Shown one piece after another: positions 55,069 to 63,996 of a DNA stretch of 64,000 bases. Numbering within the stretch: the first letter of the stretch is position 1; each line of letters begins with the position of its first letter. The position numbers and the translations under genes were made by a program. Under the pieces are notes generated by a model. That model was not told the origin of the DNA. It did no database searches and was given only the letters and a program-made list of their open reading frames with translations. The DNA comes from Pseudomonas sp. NFR16 (GTDB taxonomy: Bacteria; Pseudomonadota; Gammaproteobacteria; Pseudomonadales; Pseudomonadaceae). The DNA lies in assembly GCF_900108875.1 (NCBI RefSeq), contig NZ_FNYJ01000001.1, positions 682,001 to 746,000 of the forward strand, given 5' to 3'.

Positions 55069-55188
55069 ATGATGAAAGTTTTGATGAGATCAGCGCTGCT
55101 TCTCCTGACTTTCATCGGCCTGCCCTCTTTGGCTGACCCAGCATTGCCAAAGGTCGCCAAGAACAGACCGCATGAGATGACACACTGA
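55069..55188 (+). CDS. Short secreted peptide or truncated gene (39 aa)
   Basis: MMKVLMRSALLLLTFIGLPS followed by LADPALPKVA reads as a clear signal peptide with cleavage near LA-DP. Only about 17 residues follow before a TGA. It may be the stub of a longer periplasmic protein. The remainder of 54,970-55,280 shows no gene. Confidence 0.35.
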   Translation: MMKVLMRSALLLLTFIGLPSLADPALPKVAKNRPHEMTH

Positions 55189-55280
55189 TTCGAGGCTCCG
55201 AAGAGGCTGTGCATCTCTAGACCTTCCGCTCCCGCTGCAACACGGTGATAGCTTTCAATCACGTCGATAAGGTGAAGTAG

Positions 55281-55922
55281 ATGAATTGGCCATCGATCAA
55301 TGAGATCCGCATGTTCACGCCGCTCCCCACTGGCTACCGCTGGGATTTGTTGAGGCTTGAAGAGATCGACAGCGCAATATCCTTCTTTAAAACATGGTTT
55401 CCTTCCATCTCTGCGGGGATGGGTAGCTCCTTCATGGACGAATCTTTCTATAAAGAAAAAGCCGTAGGCGCTGACCGCAGCACCACCACAATCCTTGCCT
55501 TGGTCGTTCGCCACAGCGATGAAATCGTCGCCATCGCAACATGGGAAAAGATCGACGGCGCAGACGTGATCTTCGGCCGCGTTGGTGCGGTTGCCCGCCC
55601 GCATCGACAATCCAGTCTGGCAGTAGCCGCCCAAGAGCTTGGCGAGAAGATGGGCAGACACATGGGCGCAGGGTTGATCTACGGCATGGCGACTACCAGA
55701 ACTCCCTATATGCAACAAGCTTTGGAACGGGCCGGTTACAAAGCGGTGGGTATAATGCCTGGATTCGATCTTGAAGAAACCGAGCCGGGCACCCTCCTTC
55801 GCATCTATGAAGTCATTTATGTCAAGCAACTCGCACCAGCAGATGCCTTTCTTGTGCCTTTGAAGCAGAACTTCACTCCTACCGTCGCTAGGCTCTACGC
55901 AGAGATTTTCGAAGAGAGTTAA
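55281..55922 (+). CDS. GNAT-like acyltransferase family protein
   Basis: The 213-residue protein has a central strand and helix pattern (IVAIATWEKIDGADVIFGRV, VARPHRQSSLAVAAQELGEK) and a C-terminal ALERAGYKAVGIMPGF, like the GNAT fold. The acetyl-CoA loop is not canonical, so substrate and activity are uncertain. AAGGTGA precedes the ATG. It lies between the chorismate mutase and the flavin monooxygenase. Confidence 0.6.
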   Translation: MNWPSINEIRMFTPLPTGYRWDLLRLEEIDSAISFFKTWFPSISAGMGSSFMDESFYKEKAVGADRSTTTILALVVRHSDEIVAIATWEKIDGADVIFGRVGAVARPHRQSSLAVAAQELGEKMGRHMGAGLIYGMATTRTPYMQQALERAGYKAVGIMPGFDLEETEPGTLLRIYEVIYVKQLAPADAFLVPLKQNFTPTVARLYAEIFEES

Positions 55923-56160
55923 AAAAGCTTCGATGTTCAACGAGTTGATCGTCACTTGCGGATATCCCCAGAGCAAATAGTCTGAGTCTTGAGTGGGTCA
56001 GTTTGGTCACCAGCCTTCAGGCGAAGTGAACTGAGGTTTCGGAAAACAGTTGGTGCATGGAACGTGGTTGTAACGGTTGACATGGTTTGAGGCCATGAAG
56101 GCCAGGCAAACACGTAATGCGTAAGGGCTTGATATAAGGCGTGCGTCGAGGAGACGAAAA

Positions 56161-57384
56161 ATGAGGAAAATACTGATTGTCGGAGCCGGCCAGTCTGGAC
56201 TTTTATTAGCGCTCGGACTGCAGTCGGCTGGCTATTCAGTGACGTTAATTAGCAATCGGACTGCTGACGAGATCAGAGATGGAAACATTCTTTCAACGCA
56301 GTGCCTTTTTGGTGCCTCGCTGAGCCATGAGCAGAATCAGGGTCTGGATTTTTGGTCAGAGGTCGCACCGAAGATTACTGGTATCGGTGTTTCCTTAGAT
56401 GGCGGCCAGGGAGGACGGGCAGTGAATTGGGTTGGCAGCCTGAATCGTGCCGCACAGTCTGTCGATCAGCGCTTGAAGATGTCTCAATGGCTTTCCTTAT
56501 TTGCGGAGAGAGGTGGGAATGTTGTCATTCGGGAAGTCACCCGGGAAATATTATGCAAGTTCGCCCGTGATTATGATTTGACCTTAGTGGCATCTGGCAG
56601 AGGCGAATTATCGACACTGTTCAGACGAGACGAAACTCGATCAAGATTCAGTACAGCTCAAAGATCACTCGCTGCAGCTTATGTTCATGGGATGACCCCG
56701 AGCGCAGACGACACATTGGAGGCTGTACGATGTAACTTGATACCCGGCGTTGGCGAGCTGTTTGTGATGCCCTGCCACACGCATACAGGGAGTTGCGGTA
56801 TTCTTTTGTGGGAAGCTGTCCCCGGAGGAACCCTGGACTCGTTCTCCAAAAATATTACTGCCAGTCAGCATCTCCAGCATACGCTGGCGCTGATGAAACG
56901 TTTTACACCTTGGGAGTACGATCGCTCGAAAAACGTGCAACTGACAGATGCTAATGCCACGTTAACCGGATCGATCACTCCAGCCGTCCGACAACCGGTA
57001 GCTGAGATTGAATCAGGACTGTTCGTATCAGCAATCGCCGACGCTGCCGTTACAAACGATCCGATCACCGGACAAGGCGCAAATAATGCCGTTAAATGCG
57101 CCCAGGTATATTTGGAAGCGATCATCCGGCAAGGCGATAAAGATTTTGACGCTGAATTTATGCAATGTACCTTTGAACGTTACTGGGGAGTTGTGGCCTC
57201 TTCTGTAAAGTGGACCAATGCTATGCTGACACCGCCTCCAGCACACGTTTCAGAGCTGTTGCTGGCAGCTAATGATGAAACACGCATCGCTGACCGTTTT
57301 GCCAACAGTTTTGACAACCCCTCAGATTTAGAAAATTGGTTCTTCGATCCTGTCAAGTTTCATCAGTATTTGAGAAGCCTCTAA
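56161..57384 (+). CDS. Styrene monooxygenase StyA-like flavoprotein
   Basis: The 407-residue protein opens KILIVGAGQSGLLLALGL (FAD-binding GxGxxG) and continues NRTADEIRDGNILSTQCLF, a pattern close to StyA/IndA-type monooxygenases. DPITGQGANNAVKCAQVY is the C-terminal flavin site. StyA epoxidises styrene or indole using FADH2 from a separate reductase, StyB. No reductase is nearby, so reduced flavin must come from elsewhere. CGAGGAGACG precedes the ATG. Confidence 0.8.
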   Translation: MRKILIVGAGQSGLLLALGLQSAGYSVTLISNRTADEIRDGNILSTQCLFGASLSHEQNQGLDFWSEVAPKITGIGVSLDGGQGGRAVNWVGSLNRAAQSVDQRLKMSQWLSLFAERGGNVVIREVTREILCKFARDYDLTLVASGRGELSTLFRRDETRSRFSTAQRSLAAAYVHGMTPSADDTLEAVRCNLIPGVGELFVMPCHTHTGSCGILLWEAVPGGTLDSFSKNITASQHLQHTLALMKRFTPWEYDRSKNVQLTDANATLTGSITPAVRQPVAEIESGLFVSAIADAAVTNDPITGQGANNAVKCAQVYLEAIIRQGDKDFDAEFMQCTFERYWGVVASSVKWTNAMLTPPPAHVSELLLAANDETRIADRFANSFDNPSDLENWFFDPVKFHQYLRSL

Positions 57385-57732
57385 GCGCTTATCAGGTTAA
57401 ACAACTGTGGGAGTGTGACATTTCACTTGCGCCCGCATATTTGTAGCCCGAAGCTCCCAACCTGTGAACGTGCTCCGGTAATGCGCCCAAAGACCCGTCG
57501 ACGGTGCCGTCGATGCAGAACGTTACCGTATTGAATGGTTGCATCAGATCGGTCGAGCCAAGTCAGAATGCTTCATGCAGAACCTTCAGACCTACCCTTC
57601 ATCGGCGGGCGCGCCCTCTGTCAAATGACAAAGGATTTACGCGGTCTGACTCATGTTTGAAACAGTGGGTGAACGGTGCGCAAATCAAGTGGCATCGTGA
57701 GCGTCCCTGGAATCTCAACCATTGGAGTCACC
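57385..57732. other. Intergenic region with a short palindrome
   Basis: No gene is seen. TCGACGG-TG-CCGTCGA (57498-57513) is a 16-bp palindrome. The right end contains GGAGTCACC, the ribosome binding site of the RTX gene. Confidence 0.4.
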
Positions 57733-58722
57733 ATGAGCCTAGCTAAACCTGCAGCGACTGATACCAATACGCTTTCTGTAGTCGGGACTGACGGTCCAGA
57801 TGTACTCGATGGCACTGCCATTGGCGAGACCATTCATGGCGCAGGCGGCGATGATCGCCTCAACGGCGGCGGCGGCGGTGACCACCTGTACGGTGACGAT
57901 GGCGATGATGTCATCTCAGGTGGCCTGGGTCGCGACACGCTTTCTGGAGGGGCGGGAGCCGACACCTTCGTTTTTTCCAATATCAGCGAGAGTCATGAAG
58001 GCGGCGGTACGAGCTTCTCCGACCTGATCCTGGACTTCTCAAGCGATGACCGCATCGATGTGTCCGCGTTGGGATTCACCGGATTAGGCAATGGCCATGA
58101 TCATACGCTGAGAGTTGAAGTTAACGACGCCGGCACCCGCACCTACCTCAAGTCCTACGCATACGACGAAGGAGGTGACCGCTTTCAGCTGTCTTTCGAA
58201 GGGGATGTCAGCCAGTACCTCACTCAAGATCACATCATCGGTAACGGCGCAGAAGACGTGATCAACAGCGGCCCAGGCGCCAATACCCTGAGGGGCGGCG
58301 CGGGCGCTGACACTTTTGTCTACGACCACCTTAACGACAGCTATCAACGCGACGGCCTTAGCCAATCCGACTTGATCCTTGATTTTACCGCCAAGGACCG
58401 CGTCGACGTGTCTGCCTTGGAGTTCACCGGATTAGGCAACGGCCATGACCATACGCTGAGGGTCGAGGTTGATGCTGCAGGCGCCCGTACCTACCTCAAG
58501 TCCTATGACGCTGATGAAAGCGGCAGCCGCTTTCAAGTGTCATTCGAGGGCGATGTCAGCCAATACCTTAAAGGCGACGGTATCGTTTTCGCCCCCAATG
58601 CCTCCAGTGCCGCGACAGCGCCGAGCGACCAGACAACACCGCCAGCCCCTGAGCTGGCGGACGACGCGGCGACCTTCCAGTTACTGGGCATGGCAGAGCA
58701 AATTCATTCCGGCATAGGCTGA
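57733..58722 (+). CDS. RTX protein with two alginate-epimerase-type R/S modules
   Basis: The 329-residue protein starts MSLAKPAATD and contains Ca2+-binding nonapeptides (GAGGDDRLNGGGGGDHLYGD, GGLGRDTLSGGAGADTF). Two repeats of about 116 residues share FTGLGNGHDHTLRVEV and RTYLKSY. These are typical of the C-terminal regions of AlgE-type mannuronan C5-epimerases and of type I secretion signals. The epimerase A-module is missing, so it may bind alginate or calcium without catalysis. Secretion by a type I system is likely, but no transporter is adjacent. Confidence 0.8.
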   Translation: MSLAKPAATDTNTLSVVGTDGPDVLDGTAIGETIHGAGGDDRLNGGGGGDHLYGDDGDDVISGGLGRDTLSGGAGADTFVFSNISESHEGGGTSFSDLILDFSSDDRIDVSALGFTGLGNGHDHTLRVEVNDAGTRTYLKSYAYDEGGDRFQLSFEGDVSQYLTQDHIIGNGAEDVINSGPGANTLRGGAGADTFVYDHLNDSYQRDGLSQSDLILDFTAKDRVDVSALEFTGLGNGHDHTLRVEVDAAGARTYLKSYDADESGSRFQVSFEGDVSQYLKGDGIVFAPNASSAATAPSDQTTPPAPELADDAATFQLLGMAEQIHSGIG

Positions 58723-59256
58723 TCCGCGCGGGTCGTGTCAAGCGGCGTAGTCAAGCGAGGGCTGCCCTGATAGCGCGGTGGCCTTCTTCCTACCCCACAG
58801 CATCGTGACCAGAAGACCGTGCGAACTGGATGACTCCTAGCGCCGAGAAAGCGGTCCGCATTCACGAATCCCAGGCGAAACAAACAGTGTCCGCAGGGGT
58901 GCCGTCCGTTCTCAGTCTTGCACAGCCCATGGCGGCCACGACGACCGTTGCGGGGCTTTCTCGAAGCGCGCCTACAACCATTTACCGGGCCAATACTGGT
59001 TAGGCTTGAAGCCGACGATGGTCTTTTCTCTGCCAGCCATGCCCGTTACCCCGGTTCACAGCGAGTGCAGGCCGACCGGGCGGATATGAGATACTCCGCA
59101 GCCCGACCACAAACCGCACTTTAAGGCCTGCGCATATCCTACGGCACTCCCCAAGACCTGGTACTTACGCTCGCGCTGAGCTCACTGCTCGACGATCAGG
59201 TCCGCGATGGGCATTACGCTACGGTTGCCGATGCCCGGCGTGCCGTTTCGAGGATT
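58723..59256. other. Gene-free stretch upstream of a hybrid kinase
   Basis: I see no gene, hairpin or repeat worth naming. The kinase frame stays open upstream of its ATG to about 59,123, but without a start codon. Confidence 0.5.
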
Positions 59257-60864
59257 ATGCAAGCGTCCAGCTCCACCGATCGTGACGTGCTGGCTGAAGC
59301 CGTGGCTGAGTCGGCGCTTCACGATTCCATGGATTTCGCGCGCCTGGCCCTGTCCGCTGTGAGCGGCGTCGGGGTCTGGACCTATGAAATATCCACTGAC
59401 TGCTTCTACTGCGATGCGGGAATCAGCGAGCTGTACGGAATAGATCCGGTGCAGGCGGCAACGGGAATCAAGCGTCAGGACTTCCTTGCGAACGTGCATC
59501 CGGACGACCTTCTCGCCCTGCGCAAGACCATGGCTGGCGGTCTGGTCGACAGCGGTGACCTTGAGCTGGAATACCGCATCGTGCATCCCGACGGCGGCGT
59601 GCGATGGGTCCTGTCCCGTGGCCACACGTATTTCAGCACCGCCGGCGAGCCGATTCGTCGTACGGGTGTCGGTATTGAAATGACGGCCCAGCGATTATTG
59701 GAGCAACAACTCAGGCAAAGTCAGAAAATGGAAGCGGTCGGCCAACTCACAGGCGGACTCGCTCACGACTTCAACAACATGCTCGCCGGCGTGATGGGCA
59801 GTCTGGACATGCTCAGGGCGCGGATCGAGCAGGGTCGGATAGATGAAACGGCACGTTACCTTGATGCCGCGCAAGGCGCTTCTCGCCGGGCCGCCGCGTT
59901 GACTCACCGTCTGCTGGCATTTTCACGCCGGCAAACGCTGGCGCCTGCGTTCACGAATCTAAGTGTTCTTGCCAACGGCATGCTCGATCTCATTCGAAGC
60001 ACCGTGGGCCCCTCGGTTGACGTCGAGATTCACAGCGAGCCAACGCAATGGCTGAGCCTGGTGGACCCCAATCAGCTGGAAAACGCCCTGCTCAATCTGT
60101 GTATCAATGCGCGGGATGCGATGGCGTCAGTGGGTACGCTGACCATCCGCACGGGCACCTGTGTTTTGAACATGGCGGCTGCGGCTGACCGTGACCTGCC
60201 CGCCGGCGACTACAACGTCCTGAGTGTCAGCGACAACGGCAGCGGCATGAGCGACGAGGTCATCGCCCACGCTTTCGAGCCTTTCTTCACCACCAAGCCA
60301 ATGGGCGAAGGGACTGGACTTGGGCTTTCCATGATTCATGGATTCGTGCGCCAGTCAGGTGGCAACATCCACATCGAGTCGACTCTGGGGCTGGGCACCA
60401 CGATGACCCTTTTGCTGCCTCGTTCACTGGCGGACAGCGTTGCACAGGACGTGCCCCACGCCCCGTTGCGTCAGACACCGAACGACCGCAAAGCGACCGT
60501 GCTGGTGATTGAAGATGACGCCATCATCCGAATGCTGATTACCGACGCGCTGAAAGACCTGAGATACGACGTCTATGACGCCGATGACGGCCCAAAAGGC
60601 TTGCAGTGGGTTCAGTCCGGGCAGCACTTTGACCTGCTGATCACCGACGTCGGACTGCGAGGCGGTATCAATGGCCGTCAGGTCGCCGACGCTACGAGAT
60701 CGCTGCGTCCAGACCTCACGGTTCTTTTTATCACCGGCTACGTTCAAGACGCGCTCAGCTGGGAGAGCATGCTCGAACCGGGCATGCACTTGATGACCAA
60801 ACCCTTTCAGATCGACGAGTTGACGCGCCGGGTCGCCTGCTTCGTGGCTGACATCGCCGGGTGA
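59257..60864 (+). CDS. Hybrid histidine kinase, PAS-HisKA-HATPase-REC
   Basis: The 535-residue cytoplasmic protein has a PAS domain (about 30-150), HisKA with His 170 in GGLAHDFNNML, a catalytic ATPase domain (SDNGSGMSDEV, GEGTGLGLSM) and a receiver domain with Asp 465 in LLITDVGLRGG. It resembles the hybrid kinase at 1,266 in the kinase core but lacks the GAF domain. The ribosome binding site is poor (CGAGGATT), so a different start, for example the ATG at 59,329, is possible. It is convergent with the KfrA-like gene, three bases away. Confidence 0.88.
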   Translation: MQASSSTDRDVLAEAVAESALHDSMDFARLALSAVSGVGVWTYEISTDCFYCDAGISELYGIDPVQAATGIKRQDFLANVHPDDLLALRKTMAGGLVDSGDLELEYRIVHPDGGVRWVLSRGHTYFSTAGEPIRRTGVGIEMTAQRLLEQQLRQSQKMEAVGQLTGGLAHDFNNMLAGVMGSLDMLRARIEQGRIDETARYLDAAQGASRRAAALTHRLLAFSRRQTLAPAFTNLSVLANGMLDLIRSTVGPSVDVEIHSEPTQWLSLVDPNQLENALLNLCINARDAMASVGTLTIRTGTCVLNMAAAADRDLPAGDYNVLSVSDNGSGMSDEVIAHAFEPFFTTKPMGEGTGLGLSMIHGFVRQSGGNIHIESTLGLGTTMTLLLPRSLADSVAQDVPHAPLRQTPNDRKATVLVIEDDAIIRMLITDALKDLRYDVYDADDGPKGLQWVQSGQHFDLLITDVGLRGGINGRQVADATRSLRPDLTVLFITGYVQDALSWESMLEPGMHLMTKPFQIDELTRRVACFVADIAG

Positions 60865-60866
60865 TT

Positions 60867-61871
60867 TCAAGCCGCGGGTTCATCCCCGACGGCGCCCTCG
60901 CCCGTCTCATCCAAAGTTCTTGCAAGCTGGCTCTGTACCTCATCGAGTCGCCTGGCCAGATCGACTTCCCGATGAGTTGCCAGCGCGGCGGCGAGCGTAA
61001 GCGCCTTGATCTCTTCCCGGAGCTGCACGGCCTGGTCTTTGTGATGCTCAATGATCGCTGACGCCTTCGCCTCGCTGAGTGTGAGCTTTTGAACCTGCGT
61101 GCTCAGTGAGTCAACGTGTTTGCCCTGCGCGCGCGATGCTTCGGCTTGCTGACGAGCTTCACTCAGCAGGCGCTCGTTGTCGCGGTTCAAGCGGGTCAGC
61201 TCGTCTTGCTTGATTGTCTGCGCCTGTTGCAACTCACGGAGTTCAAGCTGTAACTGCTGCAACTGTCCTTCATGCCGATGCGCTTCCTGATCGCGCTGCT
61301 CTTCGACGGCATCGCGATAATGCTGCAGCGCATCCCGCGCATGCACATGCTTCTCTTCCAGCGAACGAATCTGTTCGTCCTTGTCCAGCACGCGCACTTC
61401 AAGGTCAGCACAGTGTTGGCTCAGCCTCGCATTTCGGGTGATCTCGGTCTGCAAACTGGAATGACACGTGTGCAGCTCGGAGGTCTGCGCCTGCAGCGCC
61501 ACGTGCTGACTGTCGTACTGACGTTGCAGCGTGGCCAGTTCACGCTGGGTCGCGGCGAGCCTGGCTTCCAGCGCCTGACGCTGCGCATCGAATTCGGCCT
61601 GAGCCAGAACGACCGCCTGCCCACCCTCTTCCACCAGCCGCGCCAGCAAGCGGCTGACAAGTGTTGAAAGCTCCTCGCTCAACCGCTCCGTCGACCCTTG
61701 TGGTCGCGGATCGGCGCTGTCGATTTCGCGCAGATAGCGATGAATCGTGGTTTTCGAGCCGGTATTGCCCAGCTCAACCCGTACCGCATCGATACTCGGA
61801 TGCTCACCCCGCGCGATGATCGATTGCCGCGCCTTGTGCACGATTGTCTTGTCGATTCCGCCACGTGCCAT
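60867..61871 (-). CDS. KfrA-like DNA-binding coiled-coil protein
   Basis: The 334-residue protein has an N-terminal KfrA-type helix-turn-helix (ARGEHPSIDAVRVELGNTGS, KTTIHRYLREI) and a coiled coil of about 230 residues rich in Gln, Glu and Leu. KfrA in plasmids autoregulates and supports stable inheritance. A repeat array TACGTAC...GTACGTA stands just upstream, consistent with self-repression. On a chromosome its role is unknown. Confidence 0.82.
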   Translation of the reverse strand: MARGGIDKTIVHKARQSIIARGEHPSIDAVRVELGNTGSKTTIHRYLREIDSADPRPQGSTERLSEELSTLVSRLLARLVEEGGQAVVLAQAEFDAQRQALEARLAATQRELATLQRQYDSQHVALQAQTSELHTCHSSLQTEITRNARLSQHCADLEVRVLDKDEQIRSLEEKHVHARDALQHYRDAVEEQRDQEAHRHEGQLQQLQLELRELQQAQTIKQDELTRLNRDNERLLSEARQQAEASRAQGKHVDSLSTQVQKLTLSEAKASAIIEHHKDQAVQLREEIKALTLAAALATHREVDLARRLDEVQSQLARTLDETGEGAVGDEPAA

Positions 61872-61886
61872 GCTTGTTATCTCGGT

Positions 61887-61919
61887 TACGTACTGTGGTA
61901 CGTATTCTAGTGGTACGTA
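61887..61919. promoter_or_regulatory. Operator-like repeats upstream of the KfrA-like gene
   Basis: TACGTAC-TGTG-GTACGTA is an inverted repeat (61887-61904), and GTGGTACGTA occurs as a direct repeat at 61895 and 61910. The array starts about 16 bp upstream of the KfrA-like start, as expected for an autoregulator. Confidence 0.65.
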
Positions 61920-61979
61920 ATGGTGGTGTCGAATTCTATAACTCTAAAGCAACGGTCGTTTCAGCCCCTCGCTGCCCCC

Positions 61980-62021
61980 CGTACAAAAGTGAACGGCCGG
62001 GGTGCAGCAATGGCAGTCCCG
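61980..62021. repeat. Segment shared with 54,309-54,350
   Basis: CGTACAAAAGTGAACG and ATGGCAGTCCCG match the orphan segment at 54,309. It lies 66 bp upstream of the dehydrogenase start and probably belongs to its promoter. Confidence 0.5.
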
Positions 62022-62086
62022 CCGCAGTTCCGCGCCTCGCATACTGAATTCCACATGCGACTTCAACTCACATCGAGGGACTCAAC

Positions 62087-63949
62087 ATGCACATTGGTTT
62101 CATCGGGACAGGCAGCATGGGCCGAGCAATCATTCCACTGCTGATCAAGGCGGGCTATCGCGTCAGTGCCTGGAATCGCAGCCGCGACGCCTTGGCGAAT
62201 CTGCAGGGCGTGAACGCGCTGGACTCACCGTCCGAGGCGTTCCAGGGCGATGTGGCGATCAGCATGCTGGCCGATGATCGCGCCTTTAACGAGGTGCTGC
62301 TTGCTTCAGGGGCGCTGCAGCGCGCGGATCAGCGATGCATCCACATCGTCATGTCCACCCTCTCGCCGCAGCTCATGGAAACGTTACAAGCACGCCATGA
62401 CGAATTGGGCATCCCGCTCATCGCTGCGCCGGTGTTCGGCGTACCCGCCGTGGCCGCCCGTGGAGAGATGAACATCATGGTCGCGGGGCCACAGTCCGCT
62501 ATCACCAAGGTCCAGCCGATCCTTGACGTATTGGGTAAGAAAACCTGGCCTCTGGGCACGCAGCCCGTTCAGGCATGCATCGCGAAAATCGCGGGCAACA
62601 TGATGATCACGCAGGCCATCCAGTCTCTGGGCGAAGCCAGCTCGCTCGCCGAGCGTCACGGGCTGCCCAAGGCCACGTTCATTGAGCTGATGACGCAGAC
62701 CCTGTTCGCCAGCCCCAGTTATCAGCGCTATGGGCAGAACATCGTCAACGGCACGTTCGAACCGGGCTTCAAGATGTCTCTGGGTCTGAAGGACATCAAC
62801 CTGGCGGTCGATGCTGCTCATTGCAAAAATCTGGAACTCCCGGCTGCCGACGTGGTGCGAGCAAAGATGACGGCGGCCGTGGCGCGCGGCTTCGGGGACA
62901 AGGATTGGTCCATGTTCGCACTGGAATCCGTCACTCGCTCAGCGCAGGCATCTGATCAGCCCTGGCTGACAGCCCCCGTGACACGCTCACGCCGCGGCCA
63001 CTTCTGGGTCACCGGGGCTCGCGTCACTCAGAACGGCAGGCAATACCAGAAAGGCCCCATGTATGTCGCCTGGCAAGCGCCGGAATTCGTCACTCAGCCC
63101 TACCCCATCGTCCTGGTCCACGGCGGCACCCTGCAAGGCACCGAATGGCTGGATACGCCCGATGGTCGACCTGGCTGGGCCCAGCGATTTGTAGAAGCGG
63201 GTTTTGTGGTGTTCTGCGTGGACAGGCCTGGCCATGGCCGCTCGCCGTATCATCCGGACATACTGGGGCCGATGGGGCCTGCCTTCTCTTATGAACGTGC
63301 CCGCGAAGTCTATTTCCCGGACGGCGGCGCTGAGAGCCAATGGCCGTTTGCGCCGGACGACGATGAAGCTTTCGACGCGTTCATGGCCAGTTACGGCCCG
63401 ATGCCGGCCGACCTGGCCGCTTCGCAGACGCTGGACGCGGATCGCTTGTCCCAGCTGCTGGACAGGATCGGCAAGGCCATCATCGTGACCCATTCCGCTT
63501 CCGGACCCAGTGGCTGGTTGATCGCCGATCGCCGACCTGATTCAGTGGCGGCCATCGTGGCGGTAGAGCCCATGGGCCCGGTGTTTGGCCACACGCCTGG
63601 AATCGGAACGCTGGAATGGGGCCTGACGGCGGCGCCGATCGCGTTCGACCCACCGCGAGAAACGCCCGATCAGGTACGCACGGCCGACCCTGCCACCCTG
63701 AAAGTGCCCGCCTTGAAGGACATGCCAGTGGCCTTGGTCACGGGCGAAACGTCAATGTTCGCCTCATTCACCTCCAGCATCGTTCCGTTTCTGCAAACAG
63801 CAGGCGCACAGGTGGACCACCTGGACCTGCCGGCCTTGGGCATTCATGGTAACGGGCACGGGTTGGTGTATGAGCGTAACAGCGACGAGTCATTCGAGGT
63901 TGTCGCACAATGGCTGGCCAGGACGATGAGCGCGCCTGGCCCGGCGTGA
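62087..63949 (+). CDS. Fused 3-hydroxyisobutyrate-dehydrogenase-like / alpha/beta hydrolase
   Basis: The 620-residue protein combines two enzymes. Residues 1 to about 290 form a beta-hydroxyacid dehydrogenase: NAD-binding GFIGTGSMGRAI and the domain with GNMMITQAIQSLGEASSLAE. From about residue 305 an alpha/beta hydrolase begins (PIVLVHGGTLQGTEW, nucleophile Ser 470 in THSASGPSG, His in GIHGNGHG). A linked oxidation and ester or lactone hydrolysis is inferred. No stop or frameshift separates the parts, so this is one gene. A terminator follows. Confidence 0.85.
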   Translation: MHIGFIGTGSMGRAIIPLLIKAGYRVSAWNRSRDALANLQGVNALDSPSEAFQGDVAISMLADDRAFNEVLLASGALQRADQRCIHIVMSTLSPQLMETLQARHDELGIPLIAAPVFGVPAVAARGEMNIMVAGPQSAITKVQPILDVLGKKTWPLGTQPVQACIAKIAGNMMITQAIQSLGEASSLAERHGLPKATFIELMTQTLFASPSYQRYGQNIVNGTFEPGFKMSLGLKDINLAVDAAHCKNLELPAADVVRAKMTAAVARGFGDKDWSMFALESVTRSAQASDQPWLTAPVTRSRRGHFWVTGARVTQNGRQYQKGPMYVAWQAPEFVTQPYPIVLVHGGTLQGTEWLDTPDGRPGWAQRFVEAGFVVFCVDRPGHGRSPYHPDILGPMGPAFSYERAREVYFPDGGAESQWPFAPDDDEAFDAFMASYGPMPADLAASQTLDADRLSQLLDRIGKAIIVTHSASGPSGWLIADRRPDSVAAIVAVEPMGPVFGHTPGIGTLEWGLTAAPIAFDPPRETPDQVRTADPATLKVPALKDMPVALVTGETSMFASFTSSIVPFLQTAGAQVDHLDLPALGIHGNGHGLVYERNSDESFEVVAQWLARTMSAPGPA

Positions 63950-63972
63950 GCGTCCGAAGTTTGCCAATCTCC

Positions 63973-63996
63973 GGGGCATGTTGAGCCCCATTTTTT
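63973..63996 (+). terminator. Intrinsic terminator after the fusion gene
   Basis: GGGGC-ATGTTGA-GCCCC is followed by ATTTTTT, the standard form of a rho-independent terminator. Confidence 0.8.
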
